Source: Nocardioides xinjiangensis
GTDB lineage: Bacteria > Actinomycetota > Actinomycetes > Propionibacteriales > Nocardioidaceae
DNA length: 64,000 bases
Direction: 5' to 3'
Assembly: GCF_017916455.1 (NCBI RefSeq)
Contig: NZ_JAFMSY010000001.1
Span: 1,099,977-1,163,976 of the forward strand
Shown: piece after piece, positions 51,826 to 60,867 of the stretch
Layout: each line of letters opens with the position of its first letter
Numbering within the stretch: the first letter of the stretch is position 1
The notes under the pieces: model-generated
What the model saw: only the letters and a program-made list of their open reading frames with translations
Databases searched by the model: none
What the model was told of the DNA's origin: nothing
Position numbers and translations under genes: made by a program

Positions 51826-54111
51826 TCAGACGACGGCGCCGGAGTCCTCGGGCGCGCGCTCGACCTTCTCCTTCTTGACCCGGCTCATCGGCCACTTCTC
51901 CTGGAAGTAGGTCACCAGCGGGGTGGCGGTGAAGATCGAGGAGTAGGTGCCGACGATGAGTCCGATCAGCAGCGCGATCGAGAAGTCGCGCAGCGAGTCG
52001 CCGCCGAGGATCGCGAGCGCGGCGAGGATGAACATCGTGCCGAGGCCGGTGTTGACGGTGCGCGGCACCGTCTCGACCGCGGCCTTGTTGGCCAGCGAGC
52101 TGAAGTCGTCCTCGGGCTTCGAGCCGAACCACCGCTCGCGCACCCGGTCGAAGACGACGACGGTGTCGTTGACGGAGAGACCGATGATGGTCATCGCTGC
52201 CGCCAGGAAGATGCCGTCGATCGGCTTCTGCATCCAGGCGAAGATGCCGACCACGATCAGCACGTCGTGGGCCATCGCGATGACGGCCGAGACGCCGAAG
52301 GTCCACTTGAACCGGAAGGCGAGGTAGAGCAGCTGGGCGAGGAAGGCGACGCCGAAGGCGATGAGCGCGTTGTTGCGCAGCTCCTCGCCGAGGGAGGCGC
52401 CGATCTGCTGGTCGTCGACCTTCGACACGTCGCCGCCGACCGCCGCGAGCTCGTCCTCGATCCGCTGCTCCTCCTCGTTCGAGATCTCGCCGGTGCGGAC
52501 GGTGAAGTCGGCGGTGTCGGCGGTCTGCACGACGGCCTCGGGGAAGCCGGCGTCGGCCACGGCCTGGCGGGCCTGGTCGACGGAGATCTCCTCGGACAGG
52601 GAGTAGTCGAGCTGGCGTCCGCCGGTGAACTCGACACCGAGGTTGAGGCCCTGGGTGGCGATGCCGGCGATGGCGAACACGGTCGCCGCACCCGACACGG
52701 CCAGCCAGCGGCCGCGGTTCTTCATGATGTCGGGGTCCTTGCGGTCCAGCCAGGCCCGCACCTTGCCGACGTCGCCGAGGCCGCTGATGCCGGGCCGGCG
52801 CGAGACGCCCTTGTTGGAGACCGCGAGGTCGCACAGCACGCGGGCGATGATCAGCGCGGAGATCATCGACGCGATGACACCGATGGACAGGGTGACACCG
52901 AAGCCCTTGATCGGACCGGAGCCGAGGAAGAACAGCAGCCCGGCCGCGAGCAGCGTGGTCACGTTGGAGTCGATGATGGCGGTCCACGCCTTGTTGAAGC
53001 CGACCGCGAGGGCGCGGCGCAGCCCGGCGGACGGGTAGGCGGCGTACTCCTCCCGGGCTCGTTCGAAGACGAGGACGTTCGCGTCGATCGCCATGCCGAT
53101 GGCGAGCACGAAGCCGGCGAGGCCGGGCAGCGTGAGCGTCGACCCGAGCCCGACGAGCATGGCATAGGCGAGCAGGGCGTACGACGCCAGCGCGATGGTC
53201 GCCATGAGACCGACGAGCCGGTAGACGATCACGATGAACAGGCCGGTCAGGATGAGGCCGATGATGCCGGCCTCGATCGAGGCGTCGATCGCCGCCTCAC
53301 CGAGCGACGGGCCGACGAGGCGGTCGGAGATGGCGGTCAGCTCGAGCGGCAGGGCGCCGCCCTCGATGAGCGCGGAGAGCTCGCGAGCCTCCGCCGAGGT
53401 GAAGTTGCCGGTGATGTCGGTGGAGCCGCCGCGGATGCCGACGTTGCAGCCGACCCCCGTGTTGACCTCGGGCGAGGAGATGACCTCGTTGTCGAGCACG
53501 ATCGCGATGCGGCGCTTGGGGTCGCCGGAGGGGTTGCAGGCGGCCTTGCCGGTGATGTCGGCCCAGGTGTCGCCACCCTTGCCGTTGAAGTCGATGGCCA
53601 CGACCCACTCGACGCTCTGCTCGCGCTGCACCGCGCTGGCGCCGGTGATCTCCTCGCCCTGGATGACCGTCGGACCGACCTCGAGGGTGTCGCCCTGGTC
53701 GGAGGGCAGCACGAGGTTGTTCTTCTTGCTGGGCTCGGCGTCGGGCTGGGTTGTCGAGACGACCTCGTGAATGGTCAGCTTCGCCGTCGTGCCGATGCGC
53801 TCCTCGGCCTCCTGCGCCTCGGCGTCGTTGGTCACGCCGGGCAGCTCGACCAGGATGCGGTTCTCGCCCTGGCGGACCAGGGTGGACTCGGCGACACCGA
53901 GGGCGTCGACCCGGCCGCGGAGGACCTGCAGGGTCTTGTCGACGTTCTCCGCGTTGGCGGGCGTCTGCTCGGTCCCCTCGGCCTCGAAGACGAACTGCGC
54001 ACCGCCGCGGAGGTCCAGGCCCAGGTTGGGCTTGACGTTGACGGCGAGCGCCGCGCACCCGGCCAGCAGGCCGAGCACGAGGATGAAGCGGATCCAGACA
54101 CCTCGTGACAT
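51826..54111 (-). CDS. secDF: Fused protein-export membrane protein SecDF
   Basis: About 761 residues with 12 membrane helices. The SecD half (1 to about 440) has NLGLDLRGGAQFVFE, GVTNDAEAQEAEERIGTTA, RGGSTDITGNFTSAEARELS and ALVGFNKAWTAI-type D4 region with AIGMAIDANVLVFERAREE; the SecF half starts about 460 with WLAVSGAATVFAIAGI, LNLGVEFTGGRQLDYSLS and IIGLSVNDTVVVFDRVRER. SecDF uses the proton gradient to pull exported proteins through SecYEG. Most actinobacteria carry separate secD and secF beside yajC; here they are joined and lie next to hflX. ATG 54109-54111 is favoured by AGAGG 9 bases upstream; ATG 54118-54120 touches that site. Confidence 0.92.
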   Translation of the reverse strand: MSRGVWIRFILVLGLLAGCAALAVNVKPNLGLDLRGGAQFVFEAEGTEQTPANAENVDKTLQVLRGRVDALGVAESTLVRQGENRILVELPGVTNDAEAQEAEERIGTTAKLTIHEVVSTTQPDAEPSKKNNLVLPSDQGDTLEVGPTVIQGEEITGASAVQREQSVEWVVAIDFNGKGGDTWADITGKAACNPSGDPKRRIAIVLDNEVISSPEVNTGVGCNVGIRGGSTDITGNFTSAEARELSALIEGGALPLELTAISDRLVGPSLGEAAIDASIEAGIIGLILTGLFIVIVYRLVGLMATIALASYALLAYAMLVGLGSTLTLPGLAGFVLAIGMAIDANVLVFERAREEYAAYPSAGLRRALAVGFNKAWTAIIDSNVTTLLAAGLLFFLGSGPIKGFGVTLSIGVIASMISALIIARVLCDLAVSNKGVSRRPGISGLGDVGKVRAWLDRKDPDIMKNRGRWLAVSGAATVFAIAGIATQGLNLGVEFTGGRQLDYSLSEEISVDQARQAVADAGFPEAVVQTADTADFTVRTGEISNEEEQRIEDELAAVGGDVSKVDDQQIGASLGEELRNNALIAFGVAFLAQLLYLAFRFKWTFGVSAVIAMAHDVLIVVGIFAWMQKPIDGIFLAAAMTIIGLSVNDTVVVFDRVRERWFGSKPEDDFSSLANKAAVETVPRTVNTGLGTMFILAALAILGGDSLRDFSIALLIGLIVGTYSSIFTATPLVTYFQEKWPMSRVKKEKVERAPEDSGAVV

Positions 54112-54204
54112 GCGCGACATCCTCTACTACGAGACTTCGACGCCCGTAATCGGGCACGGACGGCTCAACGCGCCGCCCCGCTCGAAGGTTCCGCCCGCGC
54201 GAGG

Positions 54205-55734
54205 TCAGCGGGCGTAGGCCGCCAGCTCGCCGGCGAGGTCGGCGTTGGCCCGGCCGACGACGAGCGTGCCGTCGCCGGTGTGCTCCATCGAGCCGATCTC
54301 GGCCTCCTGGTGAATGCGGTTCACCAGGTCGCCGCGCTCGTAGGGCAGCAGCACGTCGAACTCGACCTGCGGCCGCGGCAGCTCGGACTCGATCGTCCGC
54401 AGCGCCTCCTCGATGCCCTCGCCCGTCTTCGCGCTCACCACGACGCTGTGCGGCTCGCGCGCCCTGAGCCGGCTGATCACCAGCGGGTCGGCGGCGTCGG
54501 CCTTGTTGATGACGATGATCTCGGGGACCTTGGTCGCACCGATCTCGGCGAGCACCTGTCGCACCGCAGCGATCTGGCCCTCCGGGTCGGGGTGCGAGCC
54601 GTCGACGACGTGGAGCAGCAGGTCGGCGTCGGCGACCTCCTCGAGCGTCGAGCGGAACGCCTCGACAAGGTCGTGCGGGAGGTGGCGCACGAAGCCGACG
54701 GTGTCGGACATCGTGTACACCCGCCCGTCCGAGGTCGTCGTACGCCGGGTGGTGGGGTCCAGGGTCGCGAACAGCGCGTCCTCCACGAGCACCCCGGCGT
54801 CGGTCAGCCGGTTGAGCAGCGAGGACTTGCCGGCGTTGGTGTAGCCGGCGATCGCAACGCTGGGCACGTGGTTGCGGCGGCGCGACTGCCGCTTGACCTC
54901 ACGGGTGCCGCGCATCTCCTTGAGCTCGCGTCGCAGCTTGGCGATCCGGGTGTTGATGCGGCGGCGGTCGGTCTCGATCTTGGTCTCACCGGGACCGCGG
55001 CCACCGATGCCCTCGCCGCCGGCGGCCCGGCCACCGGCCTGGCGGGACAGGTTGCCGCCCCAGCCGCGCAGGCGCTGCTTCATGTACTGCAGCTGGGCGA
55101 GCTCCACCTGCGCCTGGCCCTCCTTGCTCTTCGCGTGCTGGGCGAAGATGTCGAGGATCAGCGCGGTGCGGTCGACCACCTTGACCTTGAGCCGGTCCTC
55201 GAGGTTGCGCAGCTGGCTGGGCGCGAGCTCGCCGTCGCAGATGACGGTGTCGGCGCCGGTCGCCTGCACGATCTCGCGGATCGCGTCGACCTTGCCGCGG
55301 CCGATGTAGGTGGCCGGGTCCGGCTTCTGGCGGCGCTGGAAGACGGCCTCGAGGACCTCGGAGCCGGCGGTCTCGGCGAGCAGCGCGAGCTCGGCCATCG
55401 AGTTCTCGGCGTCGGTGACGCTGCCCTCGGTCCACACGCCGACGAGCACGACCTTCTCCAGCCGGAGCTGGCGGTACTCGACCTCGGTGATGTCCTCGAG
55501 CTCGGTGCGCAGGCTGGCGACGCGGCGCAGGGCGTGGCGCTCGGCCAGCTCCTGCGCGCCGAGCGTCAGCTCCTCGGGGTCGGCCTCGTCGTCGTACGCC
55601 GTGTCGTCGGCGTAGCCGGACTCGAAGTCGTCCTGGTCGGCGAGCAGCTCGTCGTCGAGCTCGATCGTGTCGTCGTCCCAGCCGCGGGTGGCGTCGAGGG
55701 CGTCGCGCAGATTGAAGTCAGGTGCGTTCGTCAT
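54205..55734 (-). CDS. hflX: GTPase HflX
   Basis: A 509-residue ribosome-associated GTPase that splits stalled ribosomes. N-terminal HflX domain with YIGRGKVDAIREIVQATGAD and LSRQAGGRAAGGEGIGGRGP, coiled coil ETDRRRINTRIAKLRRELKE, then the GTPase domain: G1 GYTNAGKSSLLNRL, switch DTVGFVRHLPHDLVEAFRST, and NKADAAD. An acidic extension of about 70 residues at the N-terminus is usual for actinobacterial HflX. Order hflX-dapF-miaA is conserved, here with two genes between hflX and dapF. Confidence 0.95.
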   Translation of the reverse strand: MTNAPDFNLRDALDATRGWDDDTIELDDELLADQDDFESGYADDTAYDDEADPEELTLGAQELAERHALRRVASLRTELEDITEVEYRQLRLEKVVLVGVWTEGSVTDAENSMAELALLAETAGSEVLEAVFQRRQKPDPATYIGRGKVDAIREIVQATGADTVICDGELAPSQLRNLEDRLKVKVVDRTALILDIFAQHAKSKEGQAQVELAQLQYMKQRLRGWGGNLSRQAGGRAAGGEGIGGRGPGETKIETDRRRINTRIAKLRRELKEMRGTREVKRQSRRRNHVPSVAIAGYTNAGKSSLLNRLTDAGVLVEDALFATLDPTTRRTTTSDGRVYTMSDTVGFVRHLPHDLVEAFRSTLEEVADADLLLHVVDGSHPDPEGQIAAVRQVLAEIGATKVPEIIVINKADAADPLVISRLRAREPHSVVVSAKTGEGIEEALRTIESELPRPQVEFDVLLPYERGDLVNRIHQEAEIGSMEHTGDGTLVVGRANADLAGELAAYAR

Positions 55735-55813
55735 ATACCAGCAAGGGTAGGTCGCCCGACCTCACCTGCGCGAGCAGTTTCGCGCAGGGCTGACAACGGT
55801 GGGGGGCCGATCC

Positions 55814-56512
55814 TCAGGCGCGGTGCCGCCCGAGCGCGACCGCTCGCTCCTCCGTCAGCGAGTCGAAGTCGATGAACTCGTCGCACGCGGCGCGGACGTC
55901 GTGCGCCGTGTGTGCGGGACCCACCACGACCACCCGCACGCCCGCAGAGTGCAGCCGGTGCACCAGGGGCAGCATGCACGTCATGTCGCCGACGATCACC
56001 ACCTCGTCGACCGCGGCCTCGCGGGCGATGTCGACGGCGTCGATGGCCATCGCCACCAGCGCCTGCTCGCCGTCGGCGGCCAGCTGGTGGAAGGAGGAGA
56101 GCCCCTGCGGGCGCAGGCGACCCGCCCACGCGCCGAGGTCGGACCGGCTCCAGTCCGCGTAGGCGCGGCAGACGTCGACCGGCCCCCGCTCGCCCAGCCG
56201 TGCGAGCAGCTTGGCAGCGACGTCCTCGGGGATGCGGCGGGTGTCGATGAGCACCGCGCGCCTGGTCGCGCGCTCCGCGTCGACTGCCGCCCCGCGACGA
56301 GGCAGGGCACGCCTGCGCGGCGTCGGCCCGAAGGCAGGGTCGTCGGACCCGGCCGACTCGGTCGGGCCGACCAGCGCGGTCTCGTCGACCGCCTCGGTCG
56401 CTGCGCGCACCTGGACGTCGCTGCGAGCGCCGACCCAACGTGTCACGAGCGACGCCAGCTCTCCGTCGCCGCCTGCACTGGAGCATCCCCGCGGCTCCGC
56501 CATCCTGGTCAT
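55814..56512 (-). CDS. NYN-domain (LabA/DUF88-like) protein
   Basis: A 232-residue protein. After a disordered N-terminus of about 90 residues a NYN nuclease-type domain is seen: AVLIDTRRIPEDVAAKLLAR, DVCRAYADWSRSDLGAWAGR, GEQALVAMAIDAVDIAREAA, VVIVGDMTCMLPLVHRLHSA, with acidic residues at three of the expected active-site positions, though the usual SGDSDF is changed to VGDMTCM. It may be a weak or inactive RNase. ATG at 56510-56512 is preferred; a start at 56560 adds residues that overlap probable promoter sequence. Confidence 0.78.
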   Translation of the reverse strand: MTRMAEPRGCSSAGGDGELASLVTRWVGARSDVQVRAATEAVDETALVGPTESAGSDDPAFGPTPRRRALPRRGAAVDAERATRRAVLIDTRRIPEDVAAKLLARLGERGPVDVCRAYADWSRSDLGAWAGRLRPQGLSSFHQLAADGEQALVAMAIDAVDIAREAAVDEVVIVGDMTCMLPLVHRLHSAGVRVVVVGPAHTAHDVRAACDEFIDFDSLTEERAVALGRHRA

Positions 56513-56655
56513 CGTGCGCCCCCCACAGGCTGGATGAATCTCGAACTTCAGGGAGACCATCCACCGCGGCGCCGGGACACGGGGCGAAACGCCCAGAATG
56601 CGGACAACGGTCTGGACCAGTGGGGACGCGGCTCGCCCCTACGTGGCCCGTCCGG

Positions 56656-57432
56656 TCACTTCGGTGGCATCCGGATGCCGCCGTCGACGCGGATGGTCTC
56701 GCCGTTCATGTAGGAGTTGGTCAGGCACTCCACGACCATGCTGGCCAGCTCGTCGGCACGGCCGAGGCGCTTGGGGAACAGCACGTTGCGACCGAGGTTG
56801 GCCTTGAATTGCTCGGGCTCGGGGAACGCGTCGTAGATCGGGGTGTCGATCAGGCCGGGCGCCACGGTGTTGAGGCGGATGCCGGCGGCGGACAGGTCGC
56901 GCGCAATTGGGAGGGTCATCCCGACGACGCCGCCCTTGGACGCGGAGTACGACGCCTGGCCGATCTGGCCGTCGAAGGCCGCGACCGAGGCGAGGTTGAC
57001 GATGGCGCCCCGCTGGTCGTCCTCGTCGGGCTCGTTGCGGCTCATCACCGTCGCGGCCTGGCGGGTCATGTCGAAGGTGCCGATGAGGTTGATCTCCACC
57101 ACCTTGCGGAACGCGTCGAGGTCGTGGGCCTGCTCGATCAGGCCGTCACGGCCGATGGTGCGCTGGGCCCAGCCGATGCCCGCGGAGTTCACGCAGGCGC
57201 GCAGCGGCGCGATCTCGGCGGCCGCCTCGACCGCCGCGGTGACCTGCTCGGTCCGCGTCACGTCGACGGCGGCGAAGACGCCGCCGATCTCCCCGGCGAG
57301 CGCCTCGCCCTTCTCGGCGTCGATGTCGGCGACGACGACCGTCGCTCCCCGGGCGGAGAGGGCGCGGGCGACCGCGGCACCGATGCCGCTGGCGCCGCCG
57401 GTGACGATGGCGGTGGATCCGGTGATGTCCAT
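56656..57432 (-). CDS. Short-chain dehydrogenase (3-hydroxyacyl-CoA dehydrogenase type-2-like)
   Basis: A 258-residue SDR enzyme. TAIVTGGASGIGAAVARALS is the NAD-binding loop with Asp (VVVADIDAEKG) selecting NAD, CVNSAGIG the second nucleotide motif, and the catalytic set is Ser in NLASVAAFDGQIGQ, Tyr and Lys in ASYSASKGG. Length and the TPIYDAFPE...KRLGR segment fit the HSD10-like group that oxidises 3-hydroxyacyl-CoA or hydroxysteroids. Substrate not proven. 80 bp downstream of dapF on the same strand. Confidence 0.86.
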   Translation of the reverse strand: MDITGSTAIVTGGASGIGAAVARALSARGATVVVADIDAEKGEALAGEIGGVFAAVDVTRTEQVTAAVEAAAEIAPLRACVNSAGIGWAQRTIGRDGLIEQAHDLDAFRKVVEINLIGTFDMTRQAATVMSRNEPDEDDQRGAIVNLASVAAFDGQIGQASYSASKGGVVGMTLPIARDLSAAGIRLNTVAPGLIDTPIYDAFPEPEQFKANLGRNVLFPKRLGRADELASMVVECLTNSYMNGETIRVDGGIRMPPK

Positions 57433-57512
57433 GTCGCCGGATGCTATGCCAGTCGAGTGCTGGGCTCCGTGCGGGCTACGACCGCGGCGGCACTCGACCC
57501 GACCAGCGGGCC

Positions 57513-58310
57513 TCAGAGGTCCGTCGTGCCCTCGGCGACGAGCACCGCCGGCCCCGTCAGCAGGACCCGGTCGTCGACGGTCCACTCCACGTGGAGGGTG
57601 CCGCCCGGCACGTCGACGCGGTACGTCGTCCCGCGGGGCGCGTCGTCGAGCAGCGCCGCCGCGACGGCCACGGCACAGGCGCCGGTGCCGCAGGAGCGCG
57701 TCTCCCCGGACCCCCGCTCGTGCACGCGCATCGCCACGTGCCGCGGCCCGCGGCGCACCACGAACTCGACGTTGACGCCGTCGGGGTAGACCGCCGGGTC
57801 GTGGCGCGGCGGCGCGAGGAGGTCCCCGGCGTCGTCGAGGTCGTCGACGAAGGCGACCGCGTGCGGGTTGCCCATCGAGACGTGGTGCGCCGCCCACGTG
57901 CGATCGCCGACGGACACCGCGGTCTCGCCGAGGAGGGCGGGCGCGCCCATGTCGGCGGTGAAGCCGGTCCCGGCCCGGTCGAGCACCTTGGTGCCGGCGC
58001 GGGTGCCGACCTCGATCGGGAACGGCTCGCCCTCGTGCTCGTGCAGGTAGCGCGCGAAGACCCGGACGCCGTTGCCGCACATCTCGCTGGTCGACCCGTC
58101 GGAGTTGCGGTAGTCCATGAACCACCCGCCGTCGCGCCGCACCGCGCGCAGCACCCCGTCGCCGCCGATGCCCGCGCGACGGTCGCAGAGCGCGCGCACC
58201 CGCTCCGCGGCCATCTCGCCGTCCGCGTCGCCGTGGACCGAGCCGTCGGGGTCGGGCAGGACGACGAAGTCGTTCTCGGTGCCGTGGCCCTTGAGGAAGC
58301 GGTAGCTCAC
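57513..58310 (-). CDS. dapF: Diaminopimelate epimerase
   Basis: A 265-residue epimerase converting LL- to meso-diaminopimelate for lysine and peptidoglycan. KGHGTENDFVVLPD, the first active-site Cys78 in SEMCGNGVRVFARYL and the second Cys207 in ETRSCGTGACAVAVAA are all present. GTG at 58308-58310 fits the family N-terminus; the open frame upstream to 58388 is inside the next intergenic region. Conserved between hflX and miaA in actinobacteria. Confidence 0.95.
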   Translation of the reverse strand: MSYRFLKGHGTENDFVVLPDPDGSVHGDADGEMAAERVRALCDRRAGIGGDGVLRAVRRDGGWFMDYRNSDGSTSEMCGNGVRVFARYLHEHEGEPFPIEVGTRAGTKVLDRAGTGFTADMGAPALLGETAVSVGDRTWAAHHVSMGNPHAVAFVDDLDDAGDLLAPPRHDPAVYPDGVNVEFVVRRGPRHVAMRVHERGSGETRSCGTGACAVAVAAALLDDAPRGTTYRVDVPGGTLHVEWTVDDRVLLTGPAVLVAEGTTDL

Positions 58311-58347
58311 CGATCCAGTGTGGCAGGCGGCGCGAGCTCGTCCGGGC

Positions 58348-60189
58348 TCAGCGGCGGCGCTTGACCACCTTCGCCGAGCCGCCGCCACGCCGGGTGGGCT
58401 CGGCGACCGCCGTCATGCGGCCGCGTCGACCGAACTCGATCGCCGTCGCTGCCCCGATCTCGGCCGCGCTGGTGAACGCGTCTCCCGCCGGCACCAGCCG
58501 GTGGCCGAGCGCGGTCAGCGCGGGACCGTAGGCGGTGATGAACTCGGGCTCGGCCGTCGTGTTGGCGGTGTTGCGCTGCGTCGCGCGCGGCGCGGCGATC
58601 GCCTCCTGGACGGTCATGCCGAGGTCGATGCGGTTGACGATCATCTGCAGGACCGTCGTGATGATGGTCGAGCCGCCCGGCGAGCCGAGCGCGAGGAACG
58701 GCTTGCCGTTCCTGAGCACGATCGTCGGGGACATCGAGCTGCGGGGCCGCTTGCCCGGCTGGATGCGGTTGGGGTCGGCGGGGTCGTAGACCGTCGAGAA
58801 GTCGGTGAGCTCGTTGTTCAGCAGGAAGCCGTGCCGCGGCACGACCTGGCCGGAGCCGCCGGTCTGCTCGATGGTGAGGGTGTACTCCACGACGTTGCCC
58901 CACCTGTCGGCGACGGTCAGGTTGGTGGTGGAGATGTTCTCGGTGTCGGCGTCGGTGACCCCGTCGGCCTTCGTGGGCGAGCACACGCCGTCGTACGACG
59001 TCACGTCGCCGGCGGGGACGGGCTTGGTGGCGGCGCGGGTCGGGTTCAGCAGGCAGGCGCGCTCGGCGGCGTAGCGGTCGTCGAGCAGCCGCCTGACCGG
59101 GACGTCGACGAAGGCGGGGTCGCCGACGTACTTGCCGCGGTCGGCGAAGGCGAGCGCGCTGGCCTCGAGGTAGTGGTGGAGCGCCTGCTCCGCGGTCATG
59201 CTGGACAGGTCGTAGCGCTCGAGGATGTTGAGCGCCTCACCGACGGTGGTGCCGCCCGACGACGACGGGGCCATGCCGTAGACGTCGTAGCCGCGGTAGT
59301 CGACGCGGGTGGGCCGCTGCACCAGCACCTCGTAGGTCTTGAGGTCGCGGCGGCTCAGGTAGCCGGGCGGGACGGGGAGCTCGGTGTTGGCGGTGGTCCG
59401 CGGGTGGCGGACGACGTCGACCATGAGCTTGGCGAGCTCGCCGCGGTAGAAGTAGGAGAGTCCCTTGCGACCCAGGCGGGTGTAGGTGCGCGCCAGCTGG
59501 CGGTTGCGGAAGACCGAGCCGACCGCGGGCGCGTCGCCCCCGCGCAGGAACAGCTTGCGCGTCGCCTTGAAGGCGCGGAACCTGGTCTCGTTGTCGAGGG
59601 TCTGCTGGCGGAAGGTCTCGTCGACGACGAAGCCGCGCGTGGCGACCTTGATCGCCGGGCGGAGCGCCTCGGCCAGGCTCAGCGTGCCCCACTTGTCGAG
59701 CGCGCGCTCCCACGTGGCCGGGGTGCCGGGCGTGCCCACGGAGACGCCGCTGGTGACCAGCTCGGGGGTGAAGTTGTACGGCCTGCCCGTCGCCGGGTCG
59801 ATGAAGGCGTCGTTGGGCATCCGCTTCGGCGCGGTCTCGCGGCCGTCGATCGTGCGCACCTTGCCGCTCTTGGCGTTGTAGTAGACGAAGTAGCCGCCGC
59901 CGCCGATGCCGGCGCTGTAGGGCTCCGTCACGCCGAGGGTGGCCGCGGCGGCGACCGCCGCGTCGACGGCGTTCCCGCCGGCCTTCAGCACCTTGAGCGC
60001 GGCGGCGCTGGCCTCGGGGTCGACCGTGCTGACGGCACCCCCCTTGCCGATCGCCGTCGGCACCTTGGCGGTCGGGCGGGGCTCCGCCCCGTCCGGGGCC
60101 CGTCCGGTCGCGCCGGCGGGCATCGCGACGACGAGTCCGGCGAGCAGGCCGGTCGCGGTCGCAGCGGCAAGAGACGTACGGACGTGCAT
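58348..60189 (-). CDS. ggt: Gamma-glutamyltransferase (glutathione hydrolase type), secreted
   Basis: A 613-residue N-terminal-nucleophile hydrolase made as a proenzyme and cut in two. Signal peptide about 1-28 (LAAATATGLLAGLVVAMPAGA). Large-subunit motifs: GNAVDAAVAAAATLGVTEP, GIGGGGYFVYYN, RETAPKRMP. The self-cleavage site with nucleophile Thr is in TENISTTNLTVADRWGN, and SSMSPTIVLRNGKPFLALGSPGG is the small-subunit oxyanion region. In actinobacteria without glutathione it may act on other gamma-glutamyl peptides. Start ATG at 60187-60189 with GGGAGG-type site upstream. Confidence 0.93.
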   Translation of the reverse strand: MHVRTSLAAATATGLLAGLVVAMPAGATGRAPDGAEPRPTAKVPTAIGKGGAVSTVDPEASAAALKVLKAGGNAVDAAVAAAATLGVTEPYSAGIGGGGYFVYYNAKSGKVRTIDGRETAPKRMPNDAFIDPATGRPYNFTPELVTSGVSVGTPGTPATWERALDKWGTLSLAEALRPAIKVATRGFVVDETFRQQTLDNETRFRAFKATRKLFLRGGDAPAVGSVFRNRQLARTYTRLGRKGLSYFYRGELAKLMVDVVRHPRTTANTELPVPPGYLSRRDLKTYEVLVQRPTRVDYRGYDVYGMAPSSSGGTTVGEALNILERYDLSSMTAEQALHHYLEASALAFADRGKYVGDPAFVDVPVRRLLDDRYAAERACLLNPTRAATKPVPAGDVTSYDGVCSPTKADGVTDADTENISTTNLTVADRWGNVVEYTLTIEQTGGSGQVVPRHGFLLNNELTDFSTVYDPADPNRIQPGKRPRSSMSPTIVLRNGKPFLALGSPGGSTIITTVLQMIVNRIDLGMTVQEAIAAPRATQRNTANTTAEPEFITAYGPALTALGHRLVPAGDAFTSAAEIGAATAIEFGRRGRMTAVAEPTRRGGGSAKVVKRRR

Positions 60190-60280
60190 GGGAGCCTCCC
60201 CGGAGTCGGTCTGTTCCACCTTGCTCCTCGGCCGCCCCGTTGTCCACGCCCTCACGGGCGAGCGCCCCCGGGGGCGGGCG

Positions 60281-60799
60281 TCACCGCACGACGGTGTAGC
60301 GCCCGCACATGAAGTCGCGGTTGCGCGCGACCTCCTCGAGCCGGAGCTCGACGTGGCGGGGCAGCACCGGCGCCCCGCTGCCGATGAAGACCGGGGCGTA
60401 CTGGATCCACACCTCGTCGAGCAGCCCGGCGTCGTGGAGCTGGCCCACGAGGTCGCCCCCGCCGACCACCCAGACGTCCTTGCCACCGGCCGCCTCCGTC
60501 ATCTCGGCGTGCACGCGGCGTACGTCGTCGCGGTCGAAGCGCACGCTCGGCGGCGCCTCGGGGAACGTGCGGTGCGTCATCACCCAGGTCGGCAGCGGAC
60601 CCCACGGCTCCTCGTCGTGGTCGAGGATCCACTGCCAGGTCGTCGCGCCCATGACGCACGCCCCGAGCCGCTCGCGGAACGCCGGGTAGCCCATCGGGCC
60701 GTCCTGGTCGATGTCGCGCGAGGTCAGCCAGTCGAGCGAGTGGTCGTCGGTCGCGAGAAAGCCGTCGAGGGTGCAGCCGGTGTAGTAGATCGTCGCCAT
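60281..60799 (-). CDS. DHFR/RibD C-terminal domain-like reductase
   Basis: A 172-residue protein of the RibD_C/DHFR fold: IYYTGCTLDGFLATDDHSLDWL at the N-terminus, VMGATTWQWIL, VWVVGGGDLVGQLHDAGLLD and PVFIGSGAPVLP. Such stand-alone proteins bind NADPH but their substrates are mostly unknown. ATG 60797-60799; frame continues upstream without similarity. Same strand as its neighbours, 68 bp after miaA. Confidence 0.88.
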   Translation of the reverse strand: MATIYYTGCTLDGFLATDDHSLDWLTSRDIDQDGPMGYPAFRERLGACVMGATTWQWILDHDEEPWGPLPTWVMTHRTFPEAPPSVRFDRDDVRRVHAEMTEAAGGKDVWVVGGGDLVGQLHDAGLLDEVWIQYAPVFIGSGAPVLPRHVELRLEEVARNRDFMCGRYTVVR

Positions 60800-60867
60800 G
60801 GCGCCAGCCTCGCACCGGCGTCGGGCCGGCCGCCCGACCGGAATTGCGCTCCTCCGACGGGCTCGGG

